Source: Thiomonas delicata
GTDB lineage: Bacteria > Pseudomonadota > Gammaproteobacteria > Burkholderiales > Burkholderiaceae_C
Assembly: GCF_900088825.1 (NCBI RefSeq)
Contig: NZ_LT592171.1
Location: 460,009 to 524,008, forward strand
DNA: 64,000 nucleotides
Reading direction: 5' to 3'
Below are positions 40,616 through 49,335 of the stretch, piece by piece. The translations under genes and the position numbers were made by a program. The first letter of the stretch is position 1, and each line of letters starts with the position of its first letter. Under the pieces are notes generated by a model. It saw nothing but the letters and a program-made list of their open reading frames with translations. It did not search any database and was not told the DNA's origin.

Positions 40616-41320
40616 ATGGGCGACAAGCATATTTCCACGCAGTTCGACGCCGAGATCAGCGCACTGTCCACCCAGGTGCTTGAAATGGGCGGACTGGTCG
40701 AATCGCAAATCGGGCAGGCCGTCTATGCTCTGCGCCACTTCGACATCGAAGCCGCGCGCGGCGTGATGCTCAACGAGAAGCGCGTGAACCAGATGGAAGT
40801 CGACATCGACGCCGATGTCACGCAGATCATCGCCAAGCGTCAGCCCACGGCGCGCGACCTGCGCCTGATGATGGCGATTTCCAAGACCATCACCAACCTG
40901 GAGCGCGTGGGCGACGAAGCGGACCGCATCGCGCGCATGGCGCGGGATCTGATCGAGGCCGGTTCCAACCTCGGTATCTCGTTCAACGAGATCACGCGCG
41001 AATCCGATCTCGCCATTGCGCAGATCCGCAAGGCGCTCGATGCATTCGCACGCCTGGACGAGAAGGCCGCCGTGGAGATCGTGTCGGCCGATAGCGCAAT
41101 CGACGACGAGTTCGACTCCTTCATGCGCAAGCTCATCACCTATGTGATGGAAGACCCCCGCAACATCTCGTCCAGCCTGGATCTGGTGTTCATCGCGAAG
41201 GCCATCGAGCGTATCGGCGACCACGCGAAGAACATCGCCGAATTTGTCATCTACGTGGTGCGCGGCACCGATGTACGACACAACAAGGCCGCTTTCAACG
41301 AGGTGGCCAGCACGCTCTGA
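40616..41320 (+). CDS. phoU: Phosphate signalling protein PhoU
   Basis: A 234-residue all-helical protein made of two PhoU repeats, each with the acidic metal-binding pattern (EKRVNQMEVDIDADVTQIIAKRQP..RLMMAISKTITNLERVGDEADRIA, and later VFIAKAIERIGDHAKNIAEFVIYVVRG). PhoU links the Pst transporter to PhoR and keeps the Pho regulon off when phosphate is sufficient. It starts 13 bp after pstB with a GGAGAAGAA-type ribosome site. Confidence 0.97.
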   Translation: MGDKHISTQFDAEISALSTQVLEMGGLVESQIGQAVYALRHFDIEAARGVMLNEKRVNQMEVDIDADVTQIIAKRQPTARDLRLMMAISKTITNLERVGDEADRIARMARDLIEAGSNLGISFNEITRESDLAIAQIRKALDAFARLDEKAAVEIVSADSAIDDEFDSFMRKLITYVMEDPRNISSSLDLVFIAKAIERIGDHAKNIAEFVIYVVRGTDVRHNKAAFNEVASTL

Positions 41321-41324
41321 GCAC

Positions 41325-42065
41325 ATGACCATGGCTAGCAATATCCTGATTGTCGAAGACGAGCCGGCGATTGCCGAACTGCTGGCCGTCAACCTGCGCC
41401 ATGCCGGGCATTGTCCCATCCTCGCCGGCAGCGCCGAGGATGCGCTGCGCCTGATCCGCGATGTGCTTCCCGACGTGATGCTGATCGACTGGATGTTGCC
41501 CGGCATGTCCGGGCTGGCCCTGGCCCGCGAGTTGCGGCAGGGCGCGCGCACGCGCAGCATTCCGCTCATCCTGCTGACGGCGCGCAGCGAAGAATCCGAC
41601 ACCATTGCCGGACTCGACGCCGGCGCCGACGACTACATCACCAAGCCGTTCTCGCCCAAGGAACTGCTGGCGCGCATTCGCGCCGTGCTGCGCCGGCGCT
41701 CGCCGCAGCTCACCGACGAGCCGGTCCGCATCGGCGGCCTGGCTGTCGACCCCTCCACGCGCCGCGTCACTTACGCCGAAGGCGGCAGCGAGTTGGAGGT
41801 CCGTCTGGGCCCGACCGAATTCAAGCTGCTGCATTACATGATGACCCACCCCGAACGGGTGCACAGCAGAGGGGCTCTTCTCGATAAGGTCTGGGGCGAC
41901 CATGTCTTCATCGAGGAGCGCACGGTCGATGTCCATATCAAGCGTCTGCGCGAGGCGCTGGCCCCCGTGCAATGCTCCGAGTTCGTGGAAACGGTGCGCG
42001 GCGCCGGTTACCGCTTCACCCTGCGCCAGAACACGTCGGCGCTCAGCGCGGCGAGCGGCACCTGA
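41325..42065 (+). CDS. phoB: Phosphate regulon response regulator PhoB
   Basis: A 246-residue OmpR-type regulator. The receiver domain has the acidic pocket VEDEPA, phosphoacceptor Asp55 (LIDWMLPGMSG) and Lys in TKPFSPKELLARI. The C-terminal winged helix has LGPTEFKLLHYMMTHPERVHSR, VFIEERTVDVHIKRLREAL and VRGAGYRF. It should bind the Pho boxes upstream of pstS and probably those near ppx and olsB. It begins 4 bp after phoU; an ATG six bases later is equally possible. Confidence 0.97.
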   Translation: MTMASNILIVEDEPAIAELLAVNLRHAGHCPILAGSAEDALRLIRDVLPDVMLIDWMLPGMSGLALARELRQGARTRSIPLILLTARSEESDTIAGLDAGADDYITKPFSPKELLARIRAVLRRRSPQLTDEPVRIGGLAVDPSTRRVTYAEGGSELEVRLGPTEFKLLHYMMTHPERVHSRGALLDKVWGDHVFIEERTVDVHIKRLREALAPVQCSEFVETVRGAGYRFTLRQNTSALSAASGT

Positions 42066-42194
42066 TGCGTGCGGACCCCGTGACCGTGCACGCGCGCAGG
42101 CGCCAGTTCTGAGGCGGTTGCCCAGACCGACTTGCCGCGCGTTCTTGCTTCCTCCCATTCGCGGCAGATCGCGGCCACCTTCCCACCACTTCAG

Positions 42195-43559
42195 ATGCGT
42201 GCCGTCTTTTTTCGCTTGATCGGTGTCGTCACCCTGATGCTCGCGGCTGCCGGGCTGGTCGGCTGGCTGGCCGGGCCGCTGCCCGGCGTTCTGGCGGCGA
42301 GCGTCGTGGCCTTGAGCGTGATCGGTCAAGACACCGCCGCCCAGCTTCGGCTGCTCGCCTGGCTGAAATGGCCGCAGTTGGACAACGTGCCCGTCATGCG
42401 TGGAGTCTGGGCCGAGGTGTTCTACCGTACCGCGCGCCAATTCCGGCTTTGGGAGACGCGCCTGGCGCGCGAGGAAGACAAGCTCAGGCGCTTCATCGAG
42501 GCACTGCAGGCCTCGCCCAATGGCGTGATCTTGATGGATGCGAGCGATCAGATCGACTGGTGCAACGACACCGCCGCCGCGCATTTCGGCCTCGATCCGC
42601 AACGCGATCTGCGGCAGCATGCCGTACACCTGATTCGCAACCCCGAGTTCTTCGGCTATATGGGCGCCAAGCGCTTCGACGAGCCGCTGCTGATGCGTCG
42701 CAATGGCGCGCGCGGCTCCTTGTTGCTGAGCGTGCAGGTGATTTCCTATGGCGATGGGAAGAAGCTCCTGCTGTCGCGCGATGTGACCCAGGTGGAGCGT
42801 ACCGAGGCCATGCGGCGCGACTTCGTCGCCAATGTCTCGCACGAGATCAAGACCCCGCTGACGGTCATCGCCGGGTTTGTCGAATCCTTGCGCGGACTGG
42901 ATTTTTCCGCCGAAGAACGCGAGCGCATTCTCGGGCTGATGCAGGAACAGTCCGACCGCATGCGGCATCTGGTCGAGGACTTGCTGACCCTCGCCCATCT
43001 CGAGGGCGACCCGCACCAGCCCGCCGAGGAAAGGCTGAACATGCGGCAGATGGTCGATCGGCTGGTGGCGGACGCGCGCGCGCTGTCGGGGGGGCGTCAC
43101 CACATCGAGGCAAGCGCGGACGGTGGCGACCTTCGCGGCGCGCGGACCGAGCTCGTCAGCGCCTTCACCAATCTCGTGAGCAATGCCGTGCGCTACACCC
43201 CGGCAGGTGGAGACGTGCGCATCGCCTGGCGCGTGACCGAGCAGGACTACGGCGATCCCGTGGCCGAGTTCAGCGTGAGCGATTCGGGCATCGGCATCGC
43301 CGCCGAGCATATCCCCCGCCTGACCGAGCGCTTCTACCGCGTCGATCGTGGTCGCTCGCGCGAGTCCGGCGGCACCGGGCTCGGCTTGGCCATCGTCAAG
43401 CATGTTCTGCTGCGCCATCAGGCTGAACTGCGCATCAGCAGCCAGCCCGGGCTTGGCAGCACCTTCAGCGTGCGCTTTCCGGTGCAGCGCCTGGTTCTGC
43501 CCAAGGCGCCGGCGGCGCCGGACGCTCCTCAGGGCGATCGGGAGTCGATCAGCGCCTGA
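42195..43559 (+). CDS. phoR: Phosphate regulon sensor kinase PhoR
   Basis: A 454-residue sensor kinase. Two hydrophobic segments (about 4-26 and 29-45) lack a large periplasmic domain, as in other PhoR proteins. A PAS domain follows (about 100-195, IEALQASPNGVILMDASDQIDWCNDTAAAHFGL). The kinase core has the H-box FVANVSHEIKTPLTVIAGFVESL with His216, the N-box NLVSNAVRYTP, and G-boxes DSGIGIAAEH and GTGLGLAIVKH. A gap of 129 bp separates it from phoB. Its last 31 bp overlap the 3' end of the opposing ppk gene. Confidence 0.96.
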   Translation: MRAVFFRLIGVVTLMLAAAGLVGWLAGPLPGVLAASVVALSVIGQDTAAQLRLLAWLKWPQLDNVPVMRGVWAEVFYRTARQFRLWETRLAREEDKLRRFIEALQASPNGVILMDASDQIDWCNDTAAAHFGLDPQRDLRQHAVHLIRNPEFFGYMGAKRFDEPLLMRRNGARGSLLLSVQVISYGDGKKLLLSRDVTQVERTEAMRRDFVANVSHEIKTPLTVIAGFVESLRGLDFSAEERERILGLMQEQSDRMRHLVEDLLTLAHLEGDPHQPAEERLNMRQMVDRLVADARALSGGRHHIEASADGGDLRGARTELVSAFTNLVSNAVRYTPAGGDVRIAWRVTEQDYGDPVAEFSVSDSGIGIAAEHIPRLTERFYRVDRGRSRESGGTGLGLAIVKHVLLRHQAELRISSQPGLGSTFSVRFPVQRLVLPKAPAAPDAPQGDRESISA

Positions 43560-45604
43560 TGGCTGCCGCAGCGCGTGCGGCCGCCGCGTGGGCGCTTCCA
43601 CTGGCCTTGCGCATCCATGTCCCAGGCATTGCCCGGGCAGCGCCAGTGCACCTTCAGCCCTTCGGCGATGACCTTGGCCTTGGCCTGCGGGTCCAGCACC
43701 GGGGTGGCGATCTCCACGCGGCGGAACAAATTGCGTTCCATCCAGTCCGCGGATGAAATCCACACGTCCTGTTTGCCATCGTTGAAAAAGTAGAACACCC
43801 GCGAGTGCTCGAGGAAGCGGCCGATGACGGAGCGCACACGGATGTTTTCCGACAAACCGGGCACCCCGGGGCGCAGCATGCAGGGGCCGCGCACCAGAAG
43901 GCGGATTTCCACGCCGGCCTTGGATGCCTTGTACAGTTCCTCGATCACCGAGGGTTCGAGCAGGGCGTTGACCCGCGCCCAGATGCGCGCGCGCTTGCCG
44001 GCGCTGGCATGGCGCGCCTCGTTGCGTATGGCCTTGAGCAGATTCTCCAGCAGCGAGAACGGCGATTGCCACAGGCGGCGCAAGGGCGCGAACTGGGACG
44101 ACCCGGTGATTTCCAGAAACACCTGGTTGACGTCGGTGCAGATGGCCTCATCGGCCGTCATCAGCCCGAAGTCCGTGTAGTGGCTGGCCGTGCGGATGTG
44201 GTAGTTGCCCGTGCTCACGTGCACATAGCGCCGCAGCTGCGGCGCGCGTCGGCCGAGCTTTTCGCGCCGCACCACCATCAGCATCTTGGCGTGGCACTTG
44301 AAGCCCACCACGCCGTACACCACGTGCGCGCCTTCGGCTTCCAGGCGCGCGGCCCAGTTGATGTTGGTTTCCTCGTCAAGACGCGCCATGAGTTCCAGCA
44401 CCACCGTCACTTCCTTGCCGTTGCGCGCGGCTTCGATCAGCGCCTCCATCAGCGCCGAGTCGGTGCCCGCACGGTAGATGGTCTGTTTGATCGCCAGCAC
44501 CTCGGGGTCGCGCGCGGCCGTGCGCACCAGATCCACCACCGGGGCGAACGCGTCGTAGGGGTGGTGCAGGAGCACGTCGGCCGCACGGATGCGTTCGAAC
44601 AGCTCGGGCGTGGCGCCGGGCCAATGGGGCAGGGGGGCCGGCGTGTGGGGTGCGTATTTCAGCGTCGGCTCGGCCACCATGTCGACGATGGCCTGCAGGC
44701 GCACTAGATTGACCGGGCCGTCGACCTGGTAGCAGTCCTCCGGCTTGAGCCCGTTCTCGCGCAGCAGCCGGTTCACCAGGGCTTGCGGACAGCCGGCGGC
44801 GACTTCCAGGCGTACGGCGTCGCCGTAGTGGCGTGCGCGCAGCTCGCCTTGCAGGGCGGTGCGCAGGTTGGTGATTTCATCGTCGTCGACGAACAGTTCG
44901 CTGTTGCGCGTGACGCGGAACTGGTGCACGCCCAGAACCTTCAGCCCCGGGAACAGATCGCCGGCGAAAGCCTGCATCAGCGACGACAGCAGCACGAAGG
45001 TGTAACGGTGCTCGCCCAGTTCCTGAGGCATGGCCAGCACCCGCGGCAGGGCGCGCGGCGCCTGGATGATGCCCAGGTCCACGTTGCGCCCAAAGGCGTC
45101 GGTGCCGTCGAGCAGGACGGCGAAATTCAGGCTCTTGTTGAGGACCTTGGGAAAAGGGTGGGCGGGGTCGAGCCCGATCGGCGTGAGCACGGGCAGCACT
45201 TCGCGCTCGAAGTACGCGCGTGCCCAACGTTGCTGCGCCGTGGTCCATTGGCCGCTGGTGGCGAAGCGGATTCCGACCGATTGCAACAAGGGGTAGATGC
45301 CGTCCTGCAGCACACGGTACTTCTCTCTCACCAGCGCATGCGCGTCCTCGGCGATGAGCTGGAGCGCATCCGCGACGAGCAGCCCGTCGGGGGTTGTGCT
45401 GTTGATGTCGTGCTCGAGCAGGTCCTGCAGCTGGGCCACCCGCGTTTCGAAAAACTCGTCCATGTTCGACGAGACGATGCACAGGTAGCGCAGGCGTTCC
45501 AGGGGAGGGATGGCCGGATCCTGTGCTTGTGCCAGGACGCGCCGGTTGAAGGCGAGAATGCCGAGTTCGCGGTTGAGCAGGCGAGGGGGTAAGGGGTCGG
45601 GCAT
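43529..45604 (-). CDS. ppk1: Polyphosphate kinase 1
   Basis: A 691-residue PPK1 that reversibly polymerises the ATP gamma-phosphate into polyphosphate. Its four-domain order is normal: N-domain (LLNRELGILAFNRRVLAQAQ, SSNMDEFFETRVAQL), head domain, and two PLD-like catalytic domains. The phosphoacceptor His lies in YGVVGFKCHAKMLMVVRRE, and the C-domain has NIRVRSVIGRFLEHSRVFYFFNDGKQDVWISSADWMERNL. It converges on phoR with a 31-bp 3' overlap and diverges from ppx across a 148-bp region holding PhoB-like repeats. Confidence 0.97.
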   Translation of the reverse strand: MPDPLPPRLLNRELGILAFNRRVLAQAQDPAIPPLERLRYLCIVSSNMDEFFETRVAQLQDLLEHDINSTTPDGLLVADALQLIAEDAHALVREKYRVLQDGIYPLLQSVGIRFATSGQWTTAQQRWARAYFEREVLPVLTPIGLDPAHPFPKVLNKSLNFAVLLDGTDAFGRNVDLGIIQAPRALPRVLAMPQELGEHRYTFVLLSSLMQAFAGDLFPGLKVLGVHQFRVTRNSELFVDDDEITNLRTALQGELRARHYGDAVRLEVAAGCPQALVNRLLRENGLKPEDCYQVDGPVNLVRLQAIVDMVAEPTLKYAPHTPAPLPHWPGATPELFERIRAADVLLHHPYDAFAPVVDLVRTAARDPEVLAIKQTIYRAGTDSALMEALIEAARNGKEVTVVLELMARLDEETNINWAARLEAEGAHVVYGVVGFKCHAKMLMVVRREKLGRRAPQLRRYVHVSTGNYHIRTASHYTDFGLMTADEAICTDVNQVFLEITGSSQFAPLRRLWQSPFSLLENLLKAIRNEARHASAGKRARIWARVNALLEPSVIEELYKASKAGVEIRLLVRGPCMLRPGVPGLSENIRVRSVIGRFLEHSRVFYFFNDGKQDVWISSADWMERNLFRRVEIATPVLDPQAKAKVIAEGLKVHWRCPGNAWDMDAQGQWKRPRGGRTRCGSHQALIDSRSP

Positions 45605-45682
45605 GTCTGGAGGGTGGACTTGGCTGGGCAGGGCCCATGCTACGCGGGCCGGGCACCGGAGCGGTGCAGCCGAAGTTTAGGA

Positions 45683-45734
45683 TGTCATCTTTGTGTGAAA
45701 ACCTTGTGACAGATTCAAGCCACTGTCATCTTTG
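45683..45734 (+). promoter_or_regulatory. Pho-box-like array between ppk and ppx
   Basis: Units TGTCA (45683), TGTGA (45694) and TGTGA (45705) follow each other at exactly 11-base spacing on the plus strand, and a further CTGTCATC begins at 45723. The period and sequence match PhoB half-sites, with one mismatch in two units. They point towards ppx but lie within 100 bp of the ppk start as well, so either gene or both may be controlled. Confidence 0.68.
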
Positions 45735-45752
45735 CGCGTTCCAATTCCTTTC

Positions 45753-47279
45753 ATGTCCCTGAGCATCCAACATCTGGCCGCGGTCGATCTGGGCTCCAAC
45801 AGCTTTCGCATGCTGGTGGGCAAGGCGGCCGAGCACCCTCATGGCGCGCAAATCTATCCTCTGGATTCCTTGCGCGAGCCCGTGCGCCTTGGCGCGGGGC
45901 TGGATGCCAACAAAAACCTGACCGAGGAGTCGCAGCAGCGCGCGCTGGCCACGCTGGCGCGTTTCGGCGAGCGCCTGCGGCAGTTCCAGCCCGAGCGCGT
46001 GCGCGCCGTCGCGACCAATGCGGTGCGCGTGGCGAAAAATGCCCATGCCTTCCTGGAGCGCGCGCAGCAGGCGCTCGGGTTTCCGATCGAGGTCATTGCC
46101 GGGCGCGAGGAGGCGCGTCTGGTCTACATCGGCGCCGCGCATTCCGTGGCCCCGGCGGCGGGCAACCGGCTCGTGGTGGACATCGGCGGCGGCTCCACCG
46201 AGTTCATCATCGGCCAGGGGCATGAGCCGCGAATGATGGAATCCCTCTATATCGGCTGCGTGTCGATGAGCCGGGATTTCTTCCCGGGCGGCCTGGTCGA
46301 TGAGCAGCGCATGAAATCGGCCGAACTCGCGGCGCGGCGCGAGGTGCAGATCATCGCGCGCGAGTTCCGCAAGGCCGGCTGGACCAACGCCGTCGGATCG
46401 AGCGGCACGGCGCGCGCGCTGGCCGACATCCTGACGGGCAACCAGCTCAATCCCCCTGGGCAGTCGCTGGGCATCACGCGCATCGGCTTGCGCGAATTGC
46501 GCAAACTCTATGCGCGGGCGGGCGATCTGGGGGCGCTCAAGCTGGCCGGACTCAAGCCCGACCGCGTGCCGGTTGCGGCGGGAGGGCTGGCCATCATGCT
46601 GGCGATTTTCGAGGAGCTCGGCATCCGGGAGATGGAAGCCACCGACGCCGGCCTGCGTCTGGGCGTCCTTTATGACCTGCTCGGCCGCGAGCAGCAACAC
46701 GACATGCGCGAACTCACGGTGCAGCAATTCATGCAGCGCTACGGCGTGGACGCCAGGCAGGCGGCGCGCGTCGAATCCCTGGCCCTGACCCTGTTCCTGC
46801 AGTTGCATCCCCAGGCCGGCACGGCCGAGCAACAAACCTTGCGCTGGGCGGCGCAATTGCATGAAGTGGGGCTGTCCATTTCCCATAGCGCCTATCACAA
46901 GCACTCGGCCTATATCGTGGCCAATGCCGACATGCCGGGTTTTTCGCGCAGCGAGCAGGCGTCCATGGCCGATATGGTGCTTTGTCATGGCGGCAAGCTC
47001 AAGAAGCTGGGCAGCCTGGACGAACTGAATCTCGATCTGCGGGCCGTCCTGGCCTTGCGTCTGGCCGTGCTGCTGGCGCGCAACCGCAGGGATGTCAACG
47101 TCGATGGTCTGCGCCTGCTGCCGGGTAACGGCAAAGCCGGCTTGCAAGGCGTCACCATGCTGGCTGATCCGACATGGCTTCGAGGTTCCCCGCTGACGCA
47201 ATTCAGCCTGGAGCAGGAAGTCGCGGAATGGCAGCGCTCGGGTGTGCAACTTACCCTGCAGGCCGCGCCCGTTGCCTGA
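45753..47279 (+). CDS. ppx: Exopolyphosphatase (Ppx/GppA family)
   Basis: A 508-residue ASKHA-fold phosphatase that releases phosphate from polyphosphate ends or converts pppGpp to ppGpp. The motifs are AAVDLGSNSFRMLVGK, VRAVATNAVRVAKNAHAFL, the EVIAGREEARLVYIGAAHS acid, the phosphate loop VVDIGGGSTEFIIG and VGSSGTARAL. The C-terminal HD-like region (about 320-508) contains HEVGLSISHSAYHKHSAYI. Pairing with ppk in a phosphate island favours the polyphosphatase role. The ATG 21 bp downstream of the frame's first possible start was used. Confidence 0.95.
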   Translation: MSLSIQHLAAVDLGSNSFRMLVGKAAEHPHGAQIYPLDSLREPVRLGAGLDANKNLTEESQQRALATLARFGERLRQFQPERVRAVATNAVRVAKNAHAFLERAQQALGFPIEVIAGREEARLVYIGAAHSVAPAAGNRLVVDIGGGSTEFIIGQGHEPRMMESLYIGCVSMSRDFFPGGLVDEQRMKSAELAARREVQIIAREFRKAGWTNAVGSSGTARALADILTGNQLNPPGQSLGITRIGLRELRKLYARAGDLGALKLAGLKPDRVPVAAGGLAIMLAIFEELGIREMEATDAGLRLGVLYDLLGREQQHDMRELTVQQFMQRYGVDARQAARVESLALTLFLQLHPQAGTAEQQTLRWAAQLHEVGLSISHSAYHKHSAYIVANADMPGFSRSEQASMADMVLCHGGKLKKLGSLDELNLDLRAVLALRLAVLLARNRRDVNVDGLRLLPGNGKAGLQGVTMLADPTWLRGSPLTQFSLEQEVAEWQRSGVQLTLQAAPVA

Positions 47280-47308
47280 TCTGTCGGTCGGGCGCGGGCG
47301 CAGAAATG

Positions 47309-47325
47309 GCGTGAACAGGCCCTAG
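47309..47325. repeat. 17-base sequence shared with 11404-11420
   Basis: GCGTGAACAGGCCCTAG, the same string as upstream of the UPF0149 gene. Here its complement provides the TAG stop of the leftward olsB-like gene. Only two copies were seen in the window. Confidence 0.4.
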
Positions 47326-48158
47326 GCGGTCGCGGAGATGTTGAGGAAGTGCCGCGCGTAGCGGGAGTTCACATCGGCCAGGCGCATCAGCAGCGGGAAA
47401 TCCGCGGTGTTGAAGTCCGGATCCCATGCCGGCGCGCCGCAAATGCGTGCGCCAACGCGTAGATAGCCCTTGAGCAGGGGTGGGGCCTCGGCCGGAAGAT
47501 CCTGCCTGAGACTTTCCACCGGCAAGGGAAGCCGGGGCTGCATGTGGTCTTCGACCGGCGCGAGGTGCGTCTTGCGCAACTTGGCCCAGAGGCTGGCGGC
47601 GTAATGCCCGCCATCGCGCATAGACACGCTGGCGCAGCCGATCATGGCGTCGAGCTTGTTGCGTTGCATGTAGTCGGCAAGGCCTGCCCACAGCGCCATG
47701 ATGACGGCCCCGCTGCGATAGTCGCGATGGACGCACGAACGGCCGAGTTCCAGCAGCCGCGGGCGCAGATGTACCAGGCGCGTGAGGTCGAACTCGGTTT
47801 CGGAGTACAGGCCGCCCACGCGCTTGGCCTGATGCGGCGGCAGCACGCGATAGGTGCCGACCAGCAGCCCTTCGGCGTTGCGCACCAGGAGGTGGTCGCA
47901 ATAAGGGTCGAAAAGGTCGATGTCATAGCCGGGCGTCGGCGTGTTGATGCGGGCGCCGAGCTCCTCGGCAAAGACTTTCCAGCGCAACCGCTGCGCTTCG
48001 AGGACCTGATGGGGGTGGCGGGCCCAGGCGATGCTCAGGCCGTTGCTGTCCGCCGCTGCGGCGGCTTCCGTATTGGCCCTGCGCATGGCACCCAGGCGGG
48101 TGAGATTCGGCTCGTGAAGAGCCAGGGCCATCAGGCCGGGTTCATCGTGTTCCTGCAT
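47322..48158 (-). CDS. olsB: OlsB-like ornithine N-acyltransferase (hemolysin-like GNAT)
   Basis: A 278-residue acyltransferase. The region AWARHPHQVLEAQRLRWKVFAEELGARI, DPYCDHLLVRNAEGLLVGTYRVLPP, YSETEFDLTRLVHLRPRLLELGRSCVHRDYRSGAVIMALWAGLADYM matches the OlsB/hemolysin-like family. That family transfers a 3-hydroxyacyl chain from ACP to ornithine, the first step of ornithine lipid synthesis. These phosphorus-free lipids replace phospholipids during phosphate starvation, and the gene has a PhoB-like array upstream and lies in the Pho island. No olsA is nearby, so synthesis needs a distant acyltransferase; other N-acyl amino acid products are possible. AGGAG precedes the ATG. Confidence 0.82.
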   Translation of the reverse strand: MQEHDEPGLMALALHEPNLTRLGAMRRANTEAAAAADSNGLSIAWARHPHQVLEAQRLRWKVFAEELGARINTPTPGYDIDLFDPYCDHLLVRNAEGLLVGTYRVLPPHQAKRVGGLYSETEFDLTRLVHLRPRLLELGRSCVHRDYRSGAVIMALWAGLADYMQRNKLDAMIGCASVSMRDGGHYAASLWAKLRKTHLAPVEDHMQPRLPLPVESLRQDLPAEAPPLLKGYLRVGARICGAPAWDPDFNTADFPLLMRLADVNSRYARHFLNISATA

Positions 48159-48182
48159 CGGCTTGCTCCTATTCTTCCCCGT

Positions 48183-48237
48183 ACGATACGGAAGAGACGT
48201 GACAGTTCGATGAAATTCACATGTCATTGTGATGACA
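48183..48237 (-). promoter_or_regulatory. Pho-box-like array and -10 upstream of olsB
   Basis: On the minus strand, units TGTCA, TGACA, TTTCA and TGTCA occur at exact 11-base spacing (plus coordinates 48237 down to 48200), the last extended to TGTCACG. A -10-like TATCGT (48188-48183) follows about 9 bases later. The ATG of the olsB-like gene lies 24 bp further on. The outer units match the PhoB consensus well and the inner two carry one mismatch each. Confidence 0.72.
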
Positions 48238-48387
48238 CGTTTCAGCCGGATGTCATGCGCAGGCGCCGAAGGCTCGGCGCCGCCTTTGGGCCGGAACGGT
48301 TTCAGAATTTTGCCGCGACCGATGCTGGCGTTCTGGGAACGCCACGCCCTCCAGGTGCAGTTCCTTCGGGTTCTGGGCGACCTGCCA

Positions 48388-48876
48388 TTAATCCAGCAGT
48401 TCGGCGCTGACGCAGGCGCGCAGGATGCGGGTGGTGCTGCCTTCGCGCTGGCGCTCCGCCACCCAGATCAGGCCGCCTTTGCGCAGGCTGAACGGGCCGT
48501 CGCATCCTGCCAGCCAGCGCAGGGCGGCGCTGCCCATGGTGGGTTGATGGCCGCACAGCACCAGGGCGCTGTGGCTGTCCTGGTGGTCGGCGATCACGGC
48601 CATGAGGTCGTCCACGCCGCGCTCGGGGCCCAGGCGCGCGTCTTCCATCGGGTAGTCCACCAGGGCCATGGCGGTTTGCTGCGCGCGCAGTGCCGGACTG
48701 GCGCAGACCACCCAGGGTTTTGGCACATGCGCCTTGATCCAGGCGGCGATACGGCTGGCGTCGCGTCGTCCCTGGCGAGTCAGGGCGCGTCGCAGGTCTG
48801 CCGCGGTACCTGCATTGGCTTCGACATCTTCGGCCTCGGCGTGGCGCCAGAAAATCACATGCAGTGGTGTACTCAT
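48388..48876 (-). CDS. sixA: SixA-like phosphohistidine phosphatase (histidine phosphatase family)
   Basis: A 162-residue member of the histidine phosphatase superfamily. It has the catalytic RH motif near the N-terminus (VIFWRHAEAED, Arg11-His12), LTRQGRRDASRIAAWI, VVCASPALRAQQTAMAL, and the second catalytic histidine in SALVLCGHQPTMG. SixA removes phosphate from phosphohistidine in relay proteins such as ArcB or PTS NPr. It follows the Pho island on the same strand as olsB with 229 bp between, so a separate transcript is likely. Confidence 0.88.
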   Translation of the reverse strand: MSTPLHVIFWRHAEAEDVEANAGTAADLRRALTRQGRRDASRIAAWIKAHVPKPWVVCASPALRAQQTAMALVDYPMEDARLGPERGVDDLMAVIADHQDSHSALVLCGHQPTMGSAALRWLAGCDGPFSLRKGGLIWVAERQREGSTTRILRACVSAELLD

Positions 48877-49078
48877 GACGGCATGGGTCCCGGTTGAGGA
48901 GTGGCCGCCACGCTCAATTCTATTCCGCGGGCGGAGGCTGGAATTTAGCGGACCGTGATGACAGTGTGATGCAGAGGGTCGTCCTCGGCGCGACGCCAAG
49001 GCCTGATCGATACACGTACCGCGCCTTCCGCGCTGCTATGGTGCAGTCATCAGCATTTCAGCATTGTGGAGCCTGACC

Positions 49079-49318
49079 ATGTGGATGGATCATCACGATT
49101 TGCTGCGGGAATTTCCCGAGGAAGCGCAGGCAATCGTCGCCTTGCGGGAGAGTAACGGGCATTTCAACGCGCTTTGCGAGCGTTTCGATGTGGTTAGCGC
49201 TGAGATCGTGCGCATCGAGCGGGGCAAGGAACCTGCGAGCGAGACCCGGCTCAAGGCCTTGCGCCATGATCGCCTGGGCATCAAGGACGAGATCGTCGCT
49301 TTGCTGCGGGCGCATTGA
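49079..49318 (+). CDS. YdcH-family small protein (DUF465)
   Basis: A 79-residue helical protein. DLLREFPEEAQAIVALRESNGHFNALCERFDVVSAEIVRIE and the following KALRHDRLGIKDEIVALL make the typical DUF465/YdcH two-helix hairpin. The ATG at 49079 is preceded by GGAG. It is monocistronic, converging with the spermidine synthase-like gene. The function of the family is not established. Confidence 0.87.
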   Translation: MWMDHHDLLREFPEEAQAIVALRESNGHFNALCERFDVVSAEIVRIERGKEPASETRLKALRHDRLGIKDEIVALLRAH

Positions 49319-49335
49319 GGACGGCGCGGCGGGAA

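Noticed and set aside
48951-48965. TGTCATCAC-like Pho half-site upstream of sixA
   Set aside because: A single unit with no partner at 11-base spacing; too weak to call a Pho box despite resemblance to the olsB array.
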